Assembly: GCF_014851805.1 (NCBI RefSeq)
Contig: NZ_JACVAK010000002.1
Location: 620,001 to 684,000 of the forward strand
Source: Pseudoxanthomonas sp. PXM02
GTDB taxonomy: Bacteria; Pseudomonadota; Gammaproteobacteria; Xanthomonadales; Xanthomonadaceae
Length of the DNA stretch: 64,000 nt
Direction: 5' to 3'
Shown here in pieces: positions 45,401 through 54,593 of this stretch (positions are counted from its first letter, which is position 1; each line of letters opens with the position of its first letter). The notes beneath the pieces are model-generated. The model had not been told where the DNA came from. It saw only the letters and a list, made by a program, of their open reading frames with translations, and searched no databases. Both the position numbers and the translations under genes were made by a program.

Positions 45401-45628
45401 ATCGTCGCGGCGGCAAACGTCACAGTGGCGCCGTTCGACAGGGAGCGTCGGTGACCTGTGGGTGTCGAGCGTTCTAGGCGCGCAGCGATCCCGCCGAGCA
45501 GGAAACGCGCTGCGGATGTGAGACAGAAGGAGCGGCGCGCTCAGCAAACGGGAGCGCGACGCGGTGTGCCCAATCCCGTCAGTGCGGGGCGATGAGAGAT
45601 CGCGTTGGGCGATTTCGCCCGCAAGACG

Positions 45629-46348
45629 CTAGAAGCGCGTGCCCACCGGCAGGTAGCGCCACTGGCCCACCGGCACCTTCGCCAGGGCGACGCGGCCGAT
45701 CCGCAAGCGGCGGATCGACACCACGTCCAGCCCGCCTTCGCGGCAGCGGTGGCGCAGTTCGCCCGGCTGCACGTTCTTGATCGCGAAGCGCAGCCGCACT
45801 TCGTTCTGCCAGCTGACCTTGCACGGCGCCAGCCCGCGACCCTGGTACGTGGCCGCGTGGCCGATGCGACTGAGCGTGTACGGCCCGCTTTCCCCGCGGA
45901 CTTCCACCACGAACTCCTGCTCGATCTGCGCGTAGTCCTCGCTCAGGCGGCGCGCCACGCGGCCGTCCTGGCTGAGCACCACCAGTCCGCTGGCGTCGGT
46001 GTCCAGCGGCACCAGCGCGGTGAGCCGGTGCAGGTGGCGCTTCAACGGGCGAACCCCGCTGTCGTCGTCCGCCATGCGCGTGGCCGGCACCGCCAGTGCG
46101 GCGGCCTCCTGCCAGGCGATGCCTTCGGGCTTGTGCAGCAGCAGGGTGGCGGGCTCGGCGGCGCCGAGTTCGGCGGCCGGATCGATCTCCACCCGTTCAT
46201 CGGTGACCGGGTGCTGCGGGGCTTCCACGGTTTCGCCATCCACGGTGACCCAGCCGCCTTCGATGTACTGCTCGGCCTCGGTGCGCGAACAGCTGGTCAG
46301 TTCTGCAACGCGTTTGGCAAGGCGGATGGGCTCGGGCACGGGGATCAC
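45629..46348 (-). CDS. rRNA pseudouridine synthase, RsuA/RluF type
   Basis: The 239-residue protein has an S4 RNA-binding domain (IRLAKRVAELTSCSRTEAEQYIEGGWVTVDG, about 7-37). The catalytic domain has LTALVPLDTDASGLVVLSQDG holding the active Asp. KPEGIAW and VRLRFAIKNVQPGELRHRC are further RsuA-family features. It isomerises uridine in 16S or 23S rRNA; the RluF subgroup is my best guess. The GTG at 46348 is chosen (GTG 46339 also possible). The ATG at 46411 lies within the tRNA-Phe terminator and is rejected. Confidence 0.85.
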   Translation of the reverse strand: MIPVPEPIRLAKRVAELTSCSRTEAEQYIEGGWVTVDGETVEAPQHPVTDERVEIDPAAELGAAEPATLLLHKPEGIAWQEAAALAVPATRMADDDSGVRPLKRHLHRLTALVPLDTDASGLVVLSQDGRVARRLSEDYAQIEQEFVVEVRGESGPYTLSRIGHAATYQGRGLAPCKVSWQNEVRLRFAIKNVQPGELRHRCREGGLDVVSIRRLRIGRVALAKVPVGQWRYLPVGTRF

Positions 46349-46393
46349 GGAAGTCTGGGGGAGGCGACGCCGGCGCACGGGGCAGGTCGCGGG

Positions 46394-46425
46394 AACGAAA
46401 AAGGCCTGCATCGCTGCAGGCCTTT
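46394..46425 (-). terminator. Terminator of tRNA-Phe
   Basis: AAAGGCCTGCA (46400-46410) is complementary to 46415-46425 around a four-base loop (GCGA on the transcribed strand). The minus-strand transcript continues with TTTTTCG. It lies 12 bases after the tRNA. Confidence 0.9.
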
Positions 46426-46436
46426 CGGAATCAATA

Positions 46437-46512
46437 TGGTGGCCCGGGGCGGATTCGAACCACCGACACGCGGATTTTCAATCCGCTGCTCTACCAACTG
46501 AGCTACCAGGCC
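46437..46512 (-). tRNA. tRNA-Phe (anticodon GAA)
   Basis: The 76-nt cloverleaf on the minus strand has acceptor GGCCTGG paired with CCGGGCC (one T-G pair), D arm AGCTCAGTTGGTAGAGC, anticodon loop TTGAAAA (GAA) and T arm GGTGG-TTCGAAT-CCGCC. CCA is encoded. Confidence 0.97.
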
Positions 46513-46554
46513 AGGATCTTTCGCAGCGCGGCAGGGCCGGTGCGGAGGCGGCAG

Positions 46555-46583
46555 ATGATACGGATCGGGGCGGGGGATGGCAA
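46555..46583 (-). promoter_or_regulatory. Promoter of tRNA-Phe
   Basis: On the minus strand TTGCCA (46583-46578), exactly 17 bases and TATCAT (46560-46555) lie about 43 bases upstream of the tRNA, followed by a GC-rich start region. Confidence 0.7.
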
Positions 46584-46689
46584 GCCGGCCCCGCGCTGAA
46601 TGCCTGCCTTGCCCCACGGCGCCCGCCGCCACGGCCCGGCGCATCATGTCACCCACGGAGAGAGTCCCGAACGCACCCGGAGCACGCGC

Positions 46690-47142
46690 ATGAAATCCCT
46701 GCTTCCCCTCGTCCTGCTGGCCACCGCCGCCCTGTCCGGCTGTGCCACCGACGGCAAACAGACCGACGCCGAACAATTGGCCTTCTACCGCGACCACGCC
46801 GGAGAACCGGTCAAGGACTTCCAGTACTTCGGTCGCCTCAACGGCTGGACGCCGCTCGGCGACGGCGCGCTGGCGGTCTGGACCAAGGCCAGCGAAGGCT
46901 ATCTGCTGGAACTGTCCGGCCCCTGCCAGGACCTCGACTACGCCATGGCGATCAGCATCACCCAGTTCGGCAGCCGTGTGTCCGCGCGCTTCGATGACGT
47001 CATTCCGCTCGGCTCCGGTACCGCCAGCATCAAGATTCCCTGCCGCATCGAGACCATTCGCCCGCTCGACGTGAAGGCGCCGCGCGCCAGCCAGAAGGAA
47101 CTGCGCGAAGCCGCCGCGGTGGAGCGCAAGGCGAAGAGCTGA
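46690..47142 (+). CDS. DUF6491-type lipoprotein
   Basis: The 150-residue protein has signal MKSLLPLVLLATAALSGC with lipobox LSGC (Cys18). The mature part reads FQYFGRLNGWTPLGDGALAVWTKASEGYLLEL, then PCQDLDYAMAISITQ and KIPCRIETIRPLDV. Two Cys could form a disulfide. I associate this with the DUF6491 family of xanthomonads, function unknown. It converges with yggX. Confidence 0.75.
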   Translation: MKSLLPLVLLATAALSGCATDGKQTDAEQLAFYRDHAGEPVKDFQYFGRLNGWTPLGDGALAVWTKASEGYLLELSGPCQDLDYAMAISITQFGSRVSARFDDVIPLGSGTASIKIPCRIETIRPLDVKAPRASQKELREAAAVERKAKS

Positions 47143-47159
47143 GGAGAGGGTGGCCGGCG

Positions 47160-47429
47160 TTACGGCGTGGGTACGTAACCGGCCGGCTTGTCGGCACCGC
47201 CGCCGAACAGGAACTTCTCCAGTTCCGTCTCCAGGAAGGCGCGGTGCTTGGGATCGCGCGGCGACAGCCGGTTCTCGTTGATCAGCATGGTCTGGTGCGC
47301 CAGCCAGGCCGCCCACGCCGGCTTGCCGATGTTGGCGTAGATGCGCTTGCCCAGTTCGCCGGGATAGGGGACGAAATCCAGCCCTTCCGTGTCGCGTTGT
47401 TCGTAGTGGCAGAAGACGGTGCGCGACAT
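47160..47429 (-). CDS. yggX: YggX-type oxidative damage/iron trafficking protein
   Basis: The 89-residue protein begins [19 protein letters not shown] with the conserved Cys7, and continues [45 protein letters not shown], the full YggX pattern. It protects Fe-S enzymes against superoxide and moves iron in enterobacteria. It starts three bases after the mutY stop; the mutY-yggX order is conserved in gammaproteobacteria. Confidence 0.95.
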   Translation of the reverse strand: MSRTVFCHYEQRDTEGLDFVPYPGELGKRIYANIGKPAWAAWLAHQTMLINENRLSPRDPKHRAFLETELEKFLFGGGADKPAGYVPTP

Positions 47430-47432
47430 CGG

Positions 47433-48482
47433 TCAGTTCCCTAGCAGTTTGCGGATCGGCGCCGGCAGGCCCAGCGCGGCCAGGTCGCCGCGCGCCACCC
47501 AGCGCAGGTCGTCATTGTCGCGCACCGCGTCGTGCAGGGCGACCTTGCGCAGGCGCAGCGGCTGCAGGTACAGCCGGTAGTGGCTGAAGGTGTGCACGAC
47601 GACGGGCAGTTCTTCCGCGGCGTCGTAATTCCCTTTCATCTGGCTTGCGAACCAGTCGCGCATGCCCGCATCGGTGTCGGCCTGCGGCAGCGTCCACAGC
47701 GAGGCCCAGATGCCGGTCTCCGGTCGCCGCTGCAGCAGGATTTCGCCCGCGGCGTTCTCCAGCCACAGCGCGACCGCTTCGCGCTCGGGCAGCACCTTCG
47801 ACGGCTTGGACGTGGGCAGCACGGCAACGAGACCGTCGCGGCGCGCCACGCAATCGTCCTGCACGGGGCACACGACGCACGCCGGCTTGGCGCGGGTGCA
47901 CAGCGTCGCGCCGAAATCCATCTGCGCCTGCGTGTAGTCCGCCAGGCGGCCATCGGGCACTCCGCGCAGGTGCTGTTCCGCCAATGCCCAGAGTTGCTTC
48001 TCCACCGCCGGCAGGCCGGGCCAGCCGGCGATGCCGTGGACGCGCGTCAGCACGCGCTTGACGTTGCCGTCGAGGATGGGGAACCGGTCGTTCCATGCCT
48101 GCGACAGGATCGCGCCAGCCGTGCTGCGGCCGATGCCGGGCAGTGCGTGCAATGCATCGAAGTCGCGCGGCAGGTCGCCGCCGTGGTCGGCGACACACGC
48201 CTTCGCGGCGGCATGCAGGTTGCGGGCGCGGGCGTAGTAGCCCAGGCCCGCCCAGTGCGCCATCACGTGATCGGTGGTCGCGGCGGCGAGGTCGGGCAGG
48301 GTGGGGAAGCGTTCGACGAAGCGCTGGAAGTACGGGATGACCGTGGCCACCTGCGTCTGCTGCAGCATGATTTCCGACAGCCACACGCGGTACGGCGTGC
48401 GCGGGTGCTGCCACGGCAGGTCGTGGCGGCCGTGTCCGTCGAACCAGGCCAGCAGGCGCTGCGCGAAGGAGGCAGCGCTCAC
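47433..48482 (-). CDS. mutY: Adenine DNA glycosylase
   Basis: The 349-residue enzyme (E. coli 350) removes A opposite 8-oxoguanine. Visible are the helix-hairpin-helix LPGIGRSTAGAIL with the catalytic Asp in FPILDGNVKRVL, and the Fe-S loop C-x6-C-x2-C-x5-C (CTRAKPACVVCPVQDDC). A C-terminal NUDIX-like recognition domain begins near residue 225. The start is a GTG at 48482; the REP palindrome begins only 12 bases upstream of it, so the 5' leader must contain that hairpin if transcription starts further back. Confidence 0.95.
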   Translation of the reverse strand: MSAASFAQRLLAWFDGHGRHDLPWQHPRTPYRVWLSEIMLQQTQVATVIPYFQRFVERFPTLPDLAAATTDHVMAHWAGLGYYARARNLHAAAKACVADHGGDLPRDFDALHALPGIGRSTAGAILSQAWNDRFPILDGNVKRVLTRVHGIAGWPGLPAVEKQLWALAEQHLRGVPDGRLADYTQAQMDFGATLCTRAKPACVVCPVQDDCVARRDGLVAVLPTSKPSKVLPEREAVALWLENAAGEILLQRRPETGIWASLWTLPQADTDAGMRDWFASQMKGNYDAAEELPVVVHTFSHYRLYLQPLRLRKVALHDAVRDNDDLRWVARGDLAALGLPAPIRKLLGN

Positions 48483-48493
48483 GTACAGCGTCC

Positions 48494-48560
48494 TGTGGGA
48501 GCGACGTCAGTCGCGATCGACCACCGCGATGGCGTCATCGCGACTGACGTCGCTCCCACA
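48494..48560. repeat. REP doublet of the 'TGTGGGAGCGACG' family
   Basis: A perfect 24-bp inverted repeat (48494-48517 with 48537-48560) encloses a 19-base loop. The core TGTGGGAGCGACGTCAGTCG is shared with the doublet at 56360-56494 and resembles GTAG-type REPs of Stenotrophomonas and Xanthomonas. It lies between mutY and ftsY, both on the minus strand. Confidence 0.85.
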
Positions 48561-48578
48561 ACAGCGGCGGACCTGAAG

Positions 48579-49802
48579 TCAGCCGCCACCCAGCGCTTCC
48601 GGCAGCAGCGCGTCGACGAAGGATTCCGCATCGAACACGCGCAGGTCTTCCACGCGCTCGCCGATGCCGGCGTAGCGGATCGGAATGCCGAACTCGCGCG
48701 CCAGTGCGAACACCACGCCGCCCTTGGCGGTGCCATCCAGCTTGGTGACCACCAGGCCGGTGACGCCGACGGCAGCATGGAACTGGCGCAGCTGCGAGAG
48801 CGCGTTCTGGCCGGTGGTGCCGTCGATAACCATCAGCACTTCGTGCGGTGCGTCCGCATCGATCTTGCCCAGCACGCGGCGGATCTTGCCCAGTTCGTTC
48901 ATCAGGCCGGTCTGCGTGTGCAGGCGGCCGGCGGTGTCGGCGATCAGTACGTCGAAGTTGCGCGACTTCGCCGACTGCAGCGCGTCGAACGCGACCGAGG
49001 CGGCATCCGCATCCTGGCCTTGCGCGACGACGGGCACGCCGTTGCGTTCGCCCCAGGTCTGCAACTGCGCGACGGCCGCGGCGCGGAACGTGTCGCCCGC
49101 GGCCAGCATCAGGCTGTGGCCGTCCTGCTTGAAGCGGCGCGCCAGCTTGCCGATGGTGGTGGTCTTGCCGACACCGTTGACGCCGACGGTCAGCACGACG
49201 AACGGCTTGCGGCTGGCGTCGATCACCAGCGGCTTCGCCACCGGCGTGATCAGCGCGATCAGGTCCGCACGCAACGCCTTCAGCAGCGCCTGCGCATCGG
49301 CGAACTCGCGTTCCTTCATCCGCTTGCGCAGATCTTCGATGATCGCCGTGGTCGCCGGCACGCCGACGTCGGCGGTCAGCAGCGCGGTTTCGATCTCGTC
49401 CAGCAGGTCGTCGTCCAGGCGCGGATTGCGCGTGAACAGGCCGGCCAGGCCCAGTGCAGCGCTGGTACGGCGCAGGCGGTCGCGCCATCCGGACTTCCCT
49501 GCCGGCGCCGCAGGGGCCGCATCAGCCTCCGCGTCGTGCCCCCTCTCCACCGCCTGCGGGGGAGAGGGCTGGGGTGAGGGGGCAGGCGCGGCACTCTCCA
49601 CCGGCGCTACGGCCTGCTCTTCCCCCTCATCCGCCTGCGACAGCTTCTCGCCCGCGGGCGGGGGAGAAGGGAGAGCTACGTCCGCCGGCAACGGCTCGCT
49701 GGGCGCACGCGGAAAGGCGGCGGCGAGTTCCTTGGTGCTGGGGCGGGTCTGGGCGGCGTCCGGGCCGTCCTGGGGCTTCTTGCGGCGGAAAAAACCGATC
49801 AT
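48579..49802 (-). CDS. ftsY: Signal recognition particle receptor FtsY
   Basis: The 407-residue SRP-receptor GTPase directs nascent membrane proteins to SecYEG. The N-terminal A domain is short and Pro/Ala-rich (about 1-100). The N domain follows (RLRRTSAALGLAGLFTRNPRLDDDLLDEIETALL), then the G domain with GVNGVGKTTTIGKLA, DTAGRLHTQ and TKLDGTAKGG. The A domain here contains two in-frame translated copies of the intergenic repeat (about residues 43-62 and 74-89). MIGFFRRKK at the start is the typical membrane-contacting N-terminus. Confidence 0.96.
   Translation of the reverse strand: MIGFFRRKKPQDGPDAAQTRPSTKELAAAFPRAPSEPLPADVALPSPPPAGEKLSQADEGEEQAVAPVESAAPAPSPQPSPPQAVERGHDAEADAAPAAPAGKSGWRDRLRRTSAALGLAGLFTRNPRLDDDLLDEIETALLTADVGVPATTAIIEDLRKRMKEREFADAQALLKALRADLIALITPVAKPLVIDASRKPFVVLTVGVNGVGKTTTIGKLARRFKQDGHSLMLAAGDTFRAAAVAQLQTWGERNGVPVVAQGQDADAASVAFDALQSAKSRNFDVLIADTAGRLHTQTGLMNELGKIRRVLGKIDADAPHEVLMVIDGTTGQNALSQLRQFHAAVGVTGLVVTKLDGTAKGGVVFALAREFGIPIRYAGIGERVEDLRVFDAESFVDALLPEALGGG
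49538..49673. repeat. Intergenic repeat pair 2, inside the ftsY coding sequence
   Basis: The arms at about 49538-49583 and 49617-49673 contain CCCCCTCTCCACCGCCTGCG/GGGGAGAGGG and CCCCCTCATCCGCCTGCGAC/GGGCGGGGGAGAAGGG. They match the intergenic pairs at 41452-41612 and 50241-50425. In the ftsY frame (minus strand) they encode SPPPAGEKLSQADEGEE and PSPQPSPPQAVERG. Confidence 0.8.
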
Positions 49803-49921
49803 TGCAGGGGGTATCTCGAAGAGGGCGACATGCTACCACCCGGCTGTCGGACGCCCGGGCACAGGACTCAAGTGGGGCCGCAAGCGGCCGATATCGAGGG
49901 CGGAAAACCCGGAATCCCCGC

Positions 49922-50218
49922 ATGAACGCCATCACCGGCATTGCCACCTCGGGCCTGCGCGCCGCCTCCACCGGCCTGCAGACCGCGGCGCAAAACCTCG
50001 CCAACCTGGCCACGCCCGATGCCACGCGGCAGACGGTCGCGCTGTCGGCGGATGCGGCGGGCGTATCCGCGCGCGTGGTCGAGGCGCCCGCCGATCCGGC
50101 CGCGCCGCTCGAGGACGTGGCCGCGATGCTGACCTACAAGGCGATGGCCGGCGCCAACCTGTTCGTGCTGAAGGTGGCCGACCAGACGTTGGGCAGCCTG
50201 CTGGATATCAGGGCGTAG
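49922..50218 (+). CDS. Orphan flagellar basal-body-rod-like small protein
   Basis: The 98-residue protein has the N-terminal signature of rod/hook proteins, SGLRAASTGLQTAAQNLANLATP (about 8-30), and a matching C-terminal helix AAMLTYKAMAGANLFVLKVADQTLGSLLDI. The central domain of FlgB/C/F/G is missing. Rod proteins polymerise through these two end helices. No other flagellar gene is in the window. ATG start; divergent from ftsY. Whether it is assembled into a flagellum is unknown. Confidence 0.8.
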   Translation: MNAITGIATSGLRAASTGLQTAAQNLANLATPDATRQTVALSADAAGVSARVVEAPADPAAPLEDVAAMLTYKAMAGANLFVLKVADQTLGSLLDIRA

Positions 50219-50240
50219 CGCCTCCGTAGATCATCAGCAA

Positions 50241-50425
50241 ACTCCCTCTCCCCGTTTATGGGGAGAGGGTGCCGAAGGCGGGTGAGGGGCAGACGGAGCC
50301 GCAGCGTTTCAGTAATGCGCGCCCTGTCGAGTGATGTCAGTGCGCTTCGCAGCCCACGTCCCATGACGTCGCTCGCCCCTCATCCGCCCTTCGGGCACCT
50401 TCTCCCCGCAGGCGGGGAGAAGGGA
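50241..50425. repeat. Intergenic repeat pair 3, between the rod-like gene and htpG
   Basis: The left arm (about 50241-50290) reads CTCCCTCTCCCC...GGGGAGAGGG and GGTGAGGGGC. The right arm (about 50374-50425) reads CCCCTCATCCGCCC and CTTCTCCCCGCAGGCGGGGA inverted. It fills nearly the whole 211-base gap, which holds no gene, and could act as the 3' end of both convergent transcripts. Confidence 0.75.
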
Positions 50426-50429
50426 TCTT

Positions 50430-52328
50430 TCAGGCCGACAGTTCCAGCAACAACGCATTCAGCCGCTTCACGTAACCGGCCGGGTCCTTGAGGCTTTCGC
50501 CGGCCGCCAGCGCGGCCTGGTCGAACAGCACGCGGGTCAGGTTGTTGAAGCGGTTCGCATCGCTTTCCGCATCGAGCTTGGTGATCAGCGGGTGGTCGGG
50601 ATTGAACTCGAACACCGGCTTGCTCTCCGGCACCTGCTGGCCGCTGGCTTCCAGCAACTGGCGCATCTGCAGGCCCAGGTCGCCCTGGCCGATGGCGAGG
50701 ATGGCGGGCGAGTCGGTCAGGCGGTGCGAGACGCGCACGTCGGCCACGTCCAGGCCCAGCACCGTCTTGATGCGGGCGGTCAGGGCTTCCTTCGCCTTGG
50801 CGGTTTCTTCCTGCGCCTTCTTCTCGTCTTCGCTGTCCAGCGCGCCCAGGTCCAGGTCGCCGCGGGCGACGTCGACGAAGGACTTGCCGTCGAACTCGGT
50901 CAGGTAGCCCATCAGCCATTCGTCGATGCGGTCGGTGAGCAGCAGCACCTCGATGCCCTTCTTGCGGAAGATCTCCAGGTGCGGGCTGTCCTTGATCTGC
51001 GCATGCGAATCGCCGGTCAGGTAGTACAGCTTGTCCTGGCCTTCCTGCAGGCGGGCGACGTAGTCCGCCAGCGCCACGCTGGTGGCGCCACTCGCATCGT
51101 GCGTCGAGGCGAAGCGCAGCAGGCCGGCGATCTTCTCGCGGTTGGTGTAGTCCTCGGCGGGGCCTTCCTTCAGCACCTGGCCGAAGTTGGTCCAGAACGC
51201 CTTGTAGTCCTCGGGCTTGTCCTTCGCCAGTTTCTCCAGCATGTCGAGCGCGCGCTTGGTCAGCGCCGAGCGCATCGAATCGACGACCGGGCCGGACTGC
51301 AGGATCTCGCGCGAGACGTTGAGCGACAGGTCGGACGAATCCACCACGCCGCGCAGGAAGCGCAGGTACAGCGGCAGGAACTGTTCGGCCTGGTCCATGA
51401 TGAAGACGCGCTGCACGTACAGCTTCAGGCCCTTGGCGCCATCGCGGTGGTACAGGTCGAACGGCGCGCGTGCCGGCACGTACAGCAGCGAGGTGTATTC
51501 CAGCTTGCCTTCGACCTTGTTGTGGCTCCACGCCGCGGGGTCGGCGAAATCGTGCGAGAGGTGCTTGTAGAACTCGCTGTATTCCTCGTCCTTGATCTCG
51601 GACTTGGCGCGCGTCCACAGCGCGCTGGCCTTGTTGACGGCTTCCCATTCGATCGCCGCCGGCGCGTCTTCGCCGTGCTGTTCCTTCGGCATCTCGATCG
51701 GCAGGCCGACGTGGTCGGAATACTTCTTGACGATGCCCCGCAGCTTCCAGCCATCGGCGAAGCCTTCCTCGCCGTCCTTCAGGTGCAGCACGATGCGGGT
51801 GCCGCGCTCGGGCTTGTCGACGGTGGCGACCTCGAAATCGCCTTCGCCGGCACTTGACCAGTGCACGCCCTCGCTGGCGGGCAGGCCGGCGCGACGGCTG
51901 AACACGTCCACGCGGTCGGCCACGATGAAGGCGCTGTAGAAGCCCACACCGAACTGGCCGATCAGGTTGGCGTCCTTCTTCTGGTCGCCGGACATCGCAC
52001 GCAGGAACTCGCCGGTGCCGGACTTGGCGATGGTGCCCAGGTGGGCGACGGCGTCGTCGCGACTCATGCCGATGCCGTTGTCGTCGATGGTCACCGTGCG
52101 CGCGTCGGCATCGAAGCCGATGCGGATGCGCAGGGTGGGGTCCTCCGCCAGCAGGCCGGGTTCCTTGAGCGCCTCGAAGCGCAGCTTGTCGGCGGCATCG
52201 GCCGCGTTGGAGACCAGCTCGCGCAGGAAGATCTCCTTGTTCGAATACAGCGAGTGGATCATCAGCTGCAGCAGCTGCTTCACTTCGGCCTGGAAGCCCA
52301 GCGTTTCTTTGCGGGTCTCAATGGTCAT
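50430..52328 (-). CDS. htpG: Chaperone HtpG (bacterial Hsp90)
   Basis: The protein has 632 residues (E. coli 624). The N-terminal GHKL ATPase has [38 protein letters not shown] and [15 protein letters not shown], then the middle and C-terminal dimerisation domains. It refolds or remodels clients in an ATP-dependent manner. The ATG starts [21 protein letters not shown] sigma-32-like promoter lies about 60 bases upstream. Divergent from rsmD. Confidence 0.97.
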   Translation of the reverse strand: MTIETRKETLGFQAEVKQLLQLMIHSLYSNKEIFLRELVSNAADAADKLRFEALKEPGLLAEDPTLRIRIGFDADARTVTIDDNGIGMSRDDAVAHLGTIAKSGTGEFLRAMSGDQKKDANLIGQFGVGFYSAFIVADRVDVFSRRAGLPASEGVHWSSAGEGDFEVATVDKPERGTRIVLHLKDGEEGFADGWKLRGIVKKYSDHVGLPIEMPKEQHGEDAPAAIEWEAVNKASALWTRAKSEIKDEEYSEFYKHLSHDFADPAAWSHNKVEGKLEYTSLLYVPARAPFDLYHRDGAKGLKLYVQRVFIMDQAEQFLPLYLRFLRGVVDSSDLSLNVSREILQSGPVVDSMRSALTKRALDMLEKLAKDKPEDYKAFWTNFGQVLKEGPAEDYTNREKIAGLLRFASTHDASGATSVALADYVARLQEGQDKLYYLTGDSHAQIKDSPHLEIFRKKGIEVLLLTDRIDEWLMGYLTEFDGKSFVDVARGDLDLGALDSEDEKKAQEETAKAKEALTARIKTVLGLDVADVRVSHRLTDSPAILAIGQGDLGLQMRQLLEASGQQVPESKPVFEFNPDHPLITKLDAESDANRFNNLTRVLFDQAALAAGESLKDPAGYVKRLNALLLELSA

Positions 52329-52387
52329 TGCGGTGGTGCTCCATGGAATCGGTACAGGGCCGCAGGCGGCGGCCGATGTCTCCCGGT

Positions 52388-52415
52388 GTATGGGTCCGGC
52401 GCGGCTTTCTCAACC
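52388..52415 (-). promoter_or_regulatory. Sigma-32-like promoter of htpG
   Basis: On the minus strand GGTTGAGAAA (52415-52406) is followed after about ten bases by ACCCATAC (52395-52388). This resembles the heat-shock consensus CTTGAAA - 11 to 16 bases - CCCCATnT. Position about 60 bases before the htpG ATG fits. Confidence 0.6.
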
Positions 52416-52476
52416 GTGCGGTCCTGTCGCAGGGGCGGGGCCGTATCATGCGGGGCCTTCCGTCGCCGCCTTGCCG

Positions 52477-53630
<1,154 letters not shown>

Positions 53631-53674
53631 GCGTCCCGATTCCGACAACCGTTTCATCAAGAGGGGGATTACCC

Positions 53675-54169
53675 ATGAAGAAGTTCGCAAGCCGCATCAT
53701 GCTCACCGCCTGCCTCGTGCTGCCGTTCGCGGCGTGCAAGAAGCAGGAAGAAGCCCCGGCCGAGCCGGCCGACGTCGCCCTGGTCGCACCGGCCACGACC
53801 GAAGACGGTCCGTGGAAGGAGTACCTGAGCAAGGTGGTCGACGCCAACATGGGCACGATCACCAACACGCCGTACGTGTACTACCTGCCGGCCGAAACCG
53901 ATCCGGAGTTCGAAGCCAAGTACGGCCGCCAGCTGGACCAGGCCAAGGGCGCCGTCGCCCGTGGCGTGAGCAGCGGCAACCTGATCGCGTTCGGCTCGCC
54001 GAACAGCGCCAAGATCGCCGACCTGGCCGTGGCCGCGTTCGAAGGCGTCGAGACCGATGCGTTCAAGGGCGTGCGCGTGCTGTTCATCGGCAAGCCCGAG
54101 GACAGCGAGCGCGTGAAGGCCGCTGTTGCCCCGAGCACCGCCGAGTACGTGTTCGTCGAAGCCAAGTGA
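53675..54169 (+). CDS. Putative lipoprotein of unknown function
   Basis: The 164-residue protein has a signal MKKFASRIMLTACLVLPFAAC (Cys21, lipobox FAAC) followed by charged KKQEEAPAEPADV. The folded domain contains WKEYLSKVVDANMGTITNTPYVYYLP and VRVLFIGKPEDSERVKAAVAPSTAEYVFVEAK, an alpha/beta pattern. The family is not recognised. AGAGGGGGA lies upstream of the ATG. It lies between coaD and the ferredoxin gene. Confidence 0.75.
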   Translation: MKKFASRIMLTACLVLPFAACKKQEEAPAEPADVALVAPATTEDGPWKEYLSKVVDANMGTITNTPYVYYLPAETDPEFEAKYGRQLDQAKGAVARGVSSGNLIAFGSPNSAKIADLAVAAFEGVETDAFKGVRVLFIGKPEDSERVKAAVAPSTAEYVFVEAK

Positions 54170-54215
54170 CCTTCCGGCGCGTGGCCGCCGAACGGTGGCC
54201 ACGCCTCGGCCGGAA

Positions 54216-54244
54216 GGTCATCCCCGCGGACGCGGGGATCCAGT
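54216..54244. repeat. REP-like palindrome of the 'ATCCCCGCG/CGCGGGGAT' type
   Basis: ATCCCCGCG (54220-54228) and CGCGGGGAT (54231-54239) are separated by two bases and flanked by GGTC and CCAG, a form seen repeatedly in many proteobacterial genomes. It sits between the lipoprotein and ferredoxin genes. Confidence 0.55.
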
Positions 54245-54293
54245 GACTTCAAGCGGTCACTGAGTCCCGTTCCGACGGGAAGAATGGAAGTCC

Positions 54294-54542
54294 ATGTCCC
54301 TCAAGATCAACGAGCTTTGCGTCAACTGTGATGTCTGTGAGCCGGCCTGTCCCAACCAGGCCATCTCGATGGGCGAGACGATCTATGTGATCGATCCGGC
54401 GCGCTGCACCGAATGCGTCGGCCATCATGACGAACCGCAATGTGTCGTCGTGTGCCCGGTCGAGTGCATCGACCCCGATCCGGCGTATCCTGAGACCCAC
54501 GAAGCACTGATGGCGAAGATGCTGAGGCTGCAGGCCGGCTGA
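54294..54542 (+). CDS. YfhL-type 2[4Fe-4S] ferredoxin
   Basis: The 82-residue protein has the first cluster motif CVNCDVCEPACP and the second CTECVGHHDEPQCVVVCPVECI, with the longer spacing typical of YfhL/Fdx proteins. It is an electron carrier near CoaD in many gammaproteobacteria. The C-terminal helix MAKMLRLQ is complete. A short REP-like palindrome lies upstream. Confidence 0.93.
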   Translation: MSLKINELCVNCDVCEPACPNQAISMGETIYVIDPARCTECVGHHDEPQCVVVCPVECIDPDPAYPETHEALMAKMLRLQAG

Positions 54543-54593
54543 TTTCCCCTGTTCCGCACGTGCTTCGTCCCGGTGTCCGTTCCAGGAGAAGTC

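Noticed and set aside
46349..46411. ATG at 46411 as start of the pseudouridine synthase
   Set aside because: It falls inside the tRNA-Phe terminator hairpin and adds an Arg/Pro-rich tail. The S4 domain begins naturally after the GTG at 46348.
54220..54239. The short palindrome before the ferredoxin gene as an operator
   Set aside because: Its sequence and flanks match a widespread REP-like element, and the position between two same-strand genes fits a dispersed repeat better.
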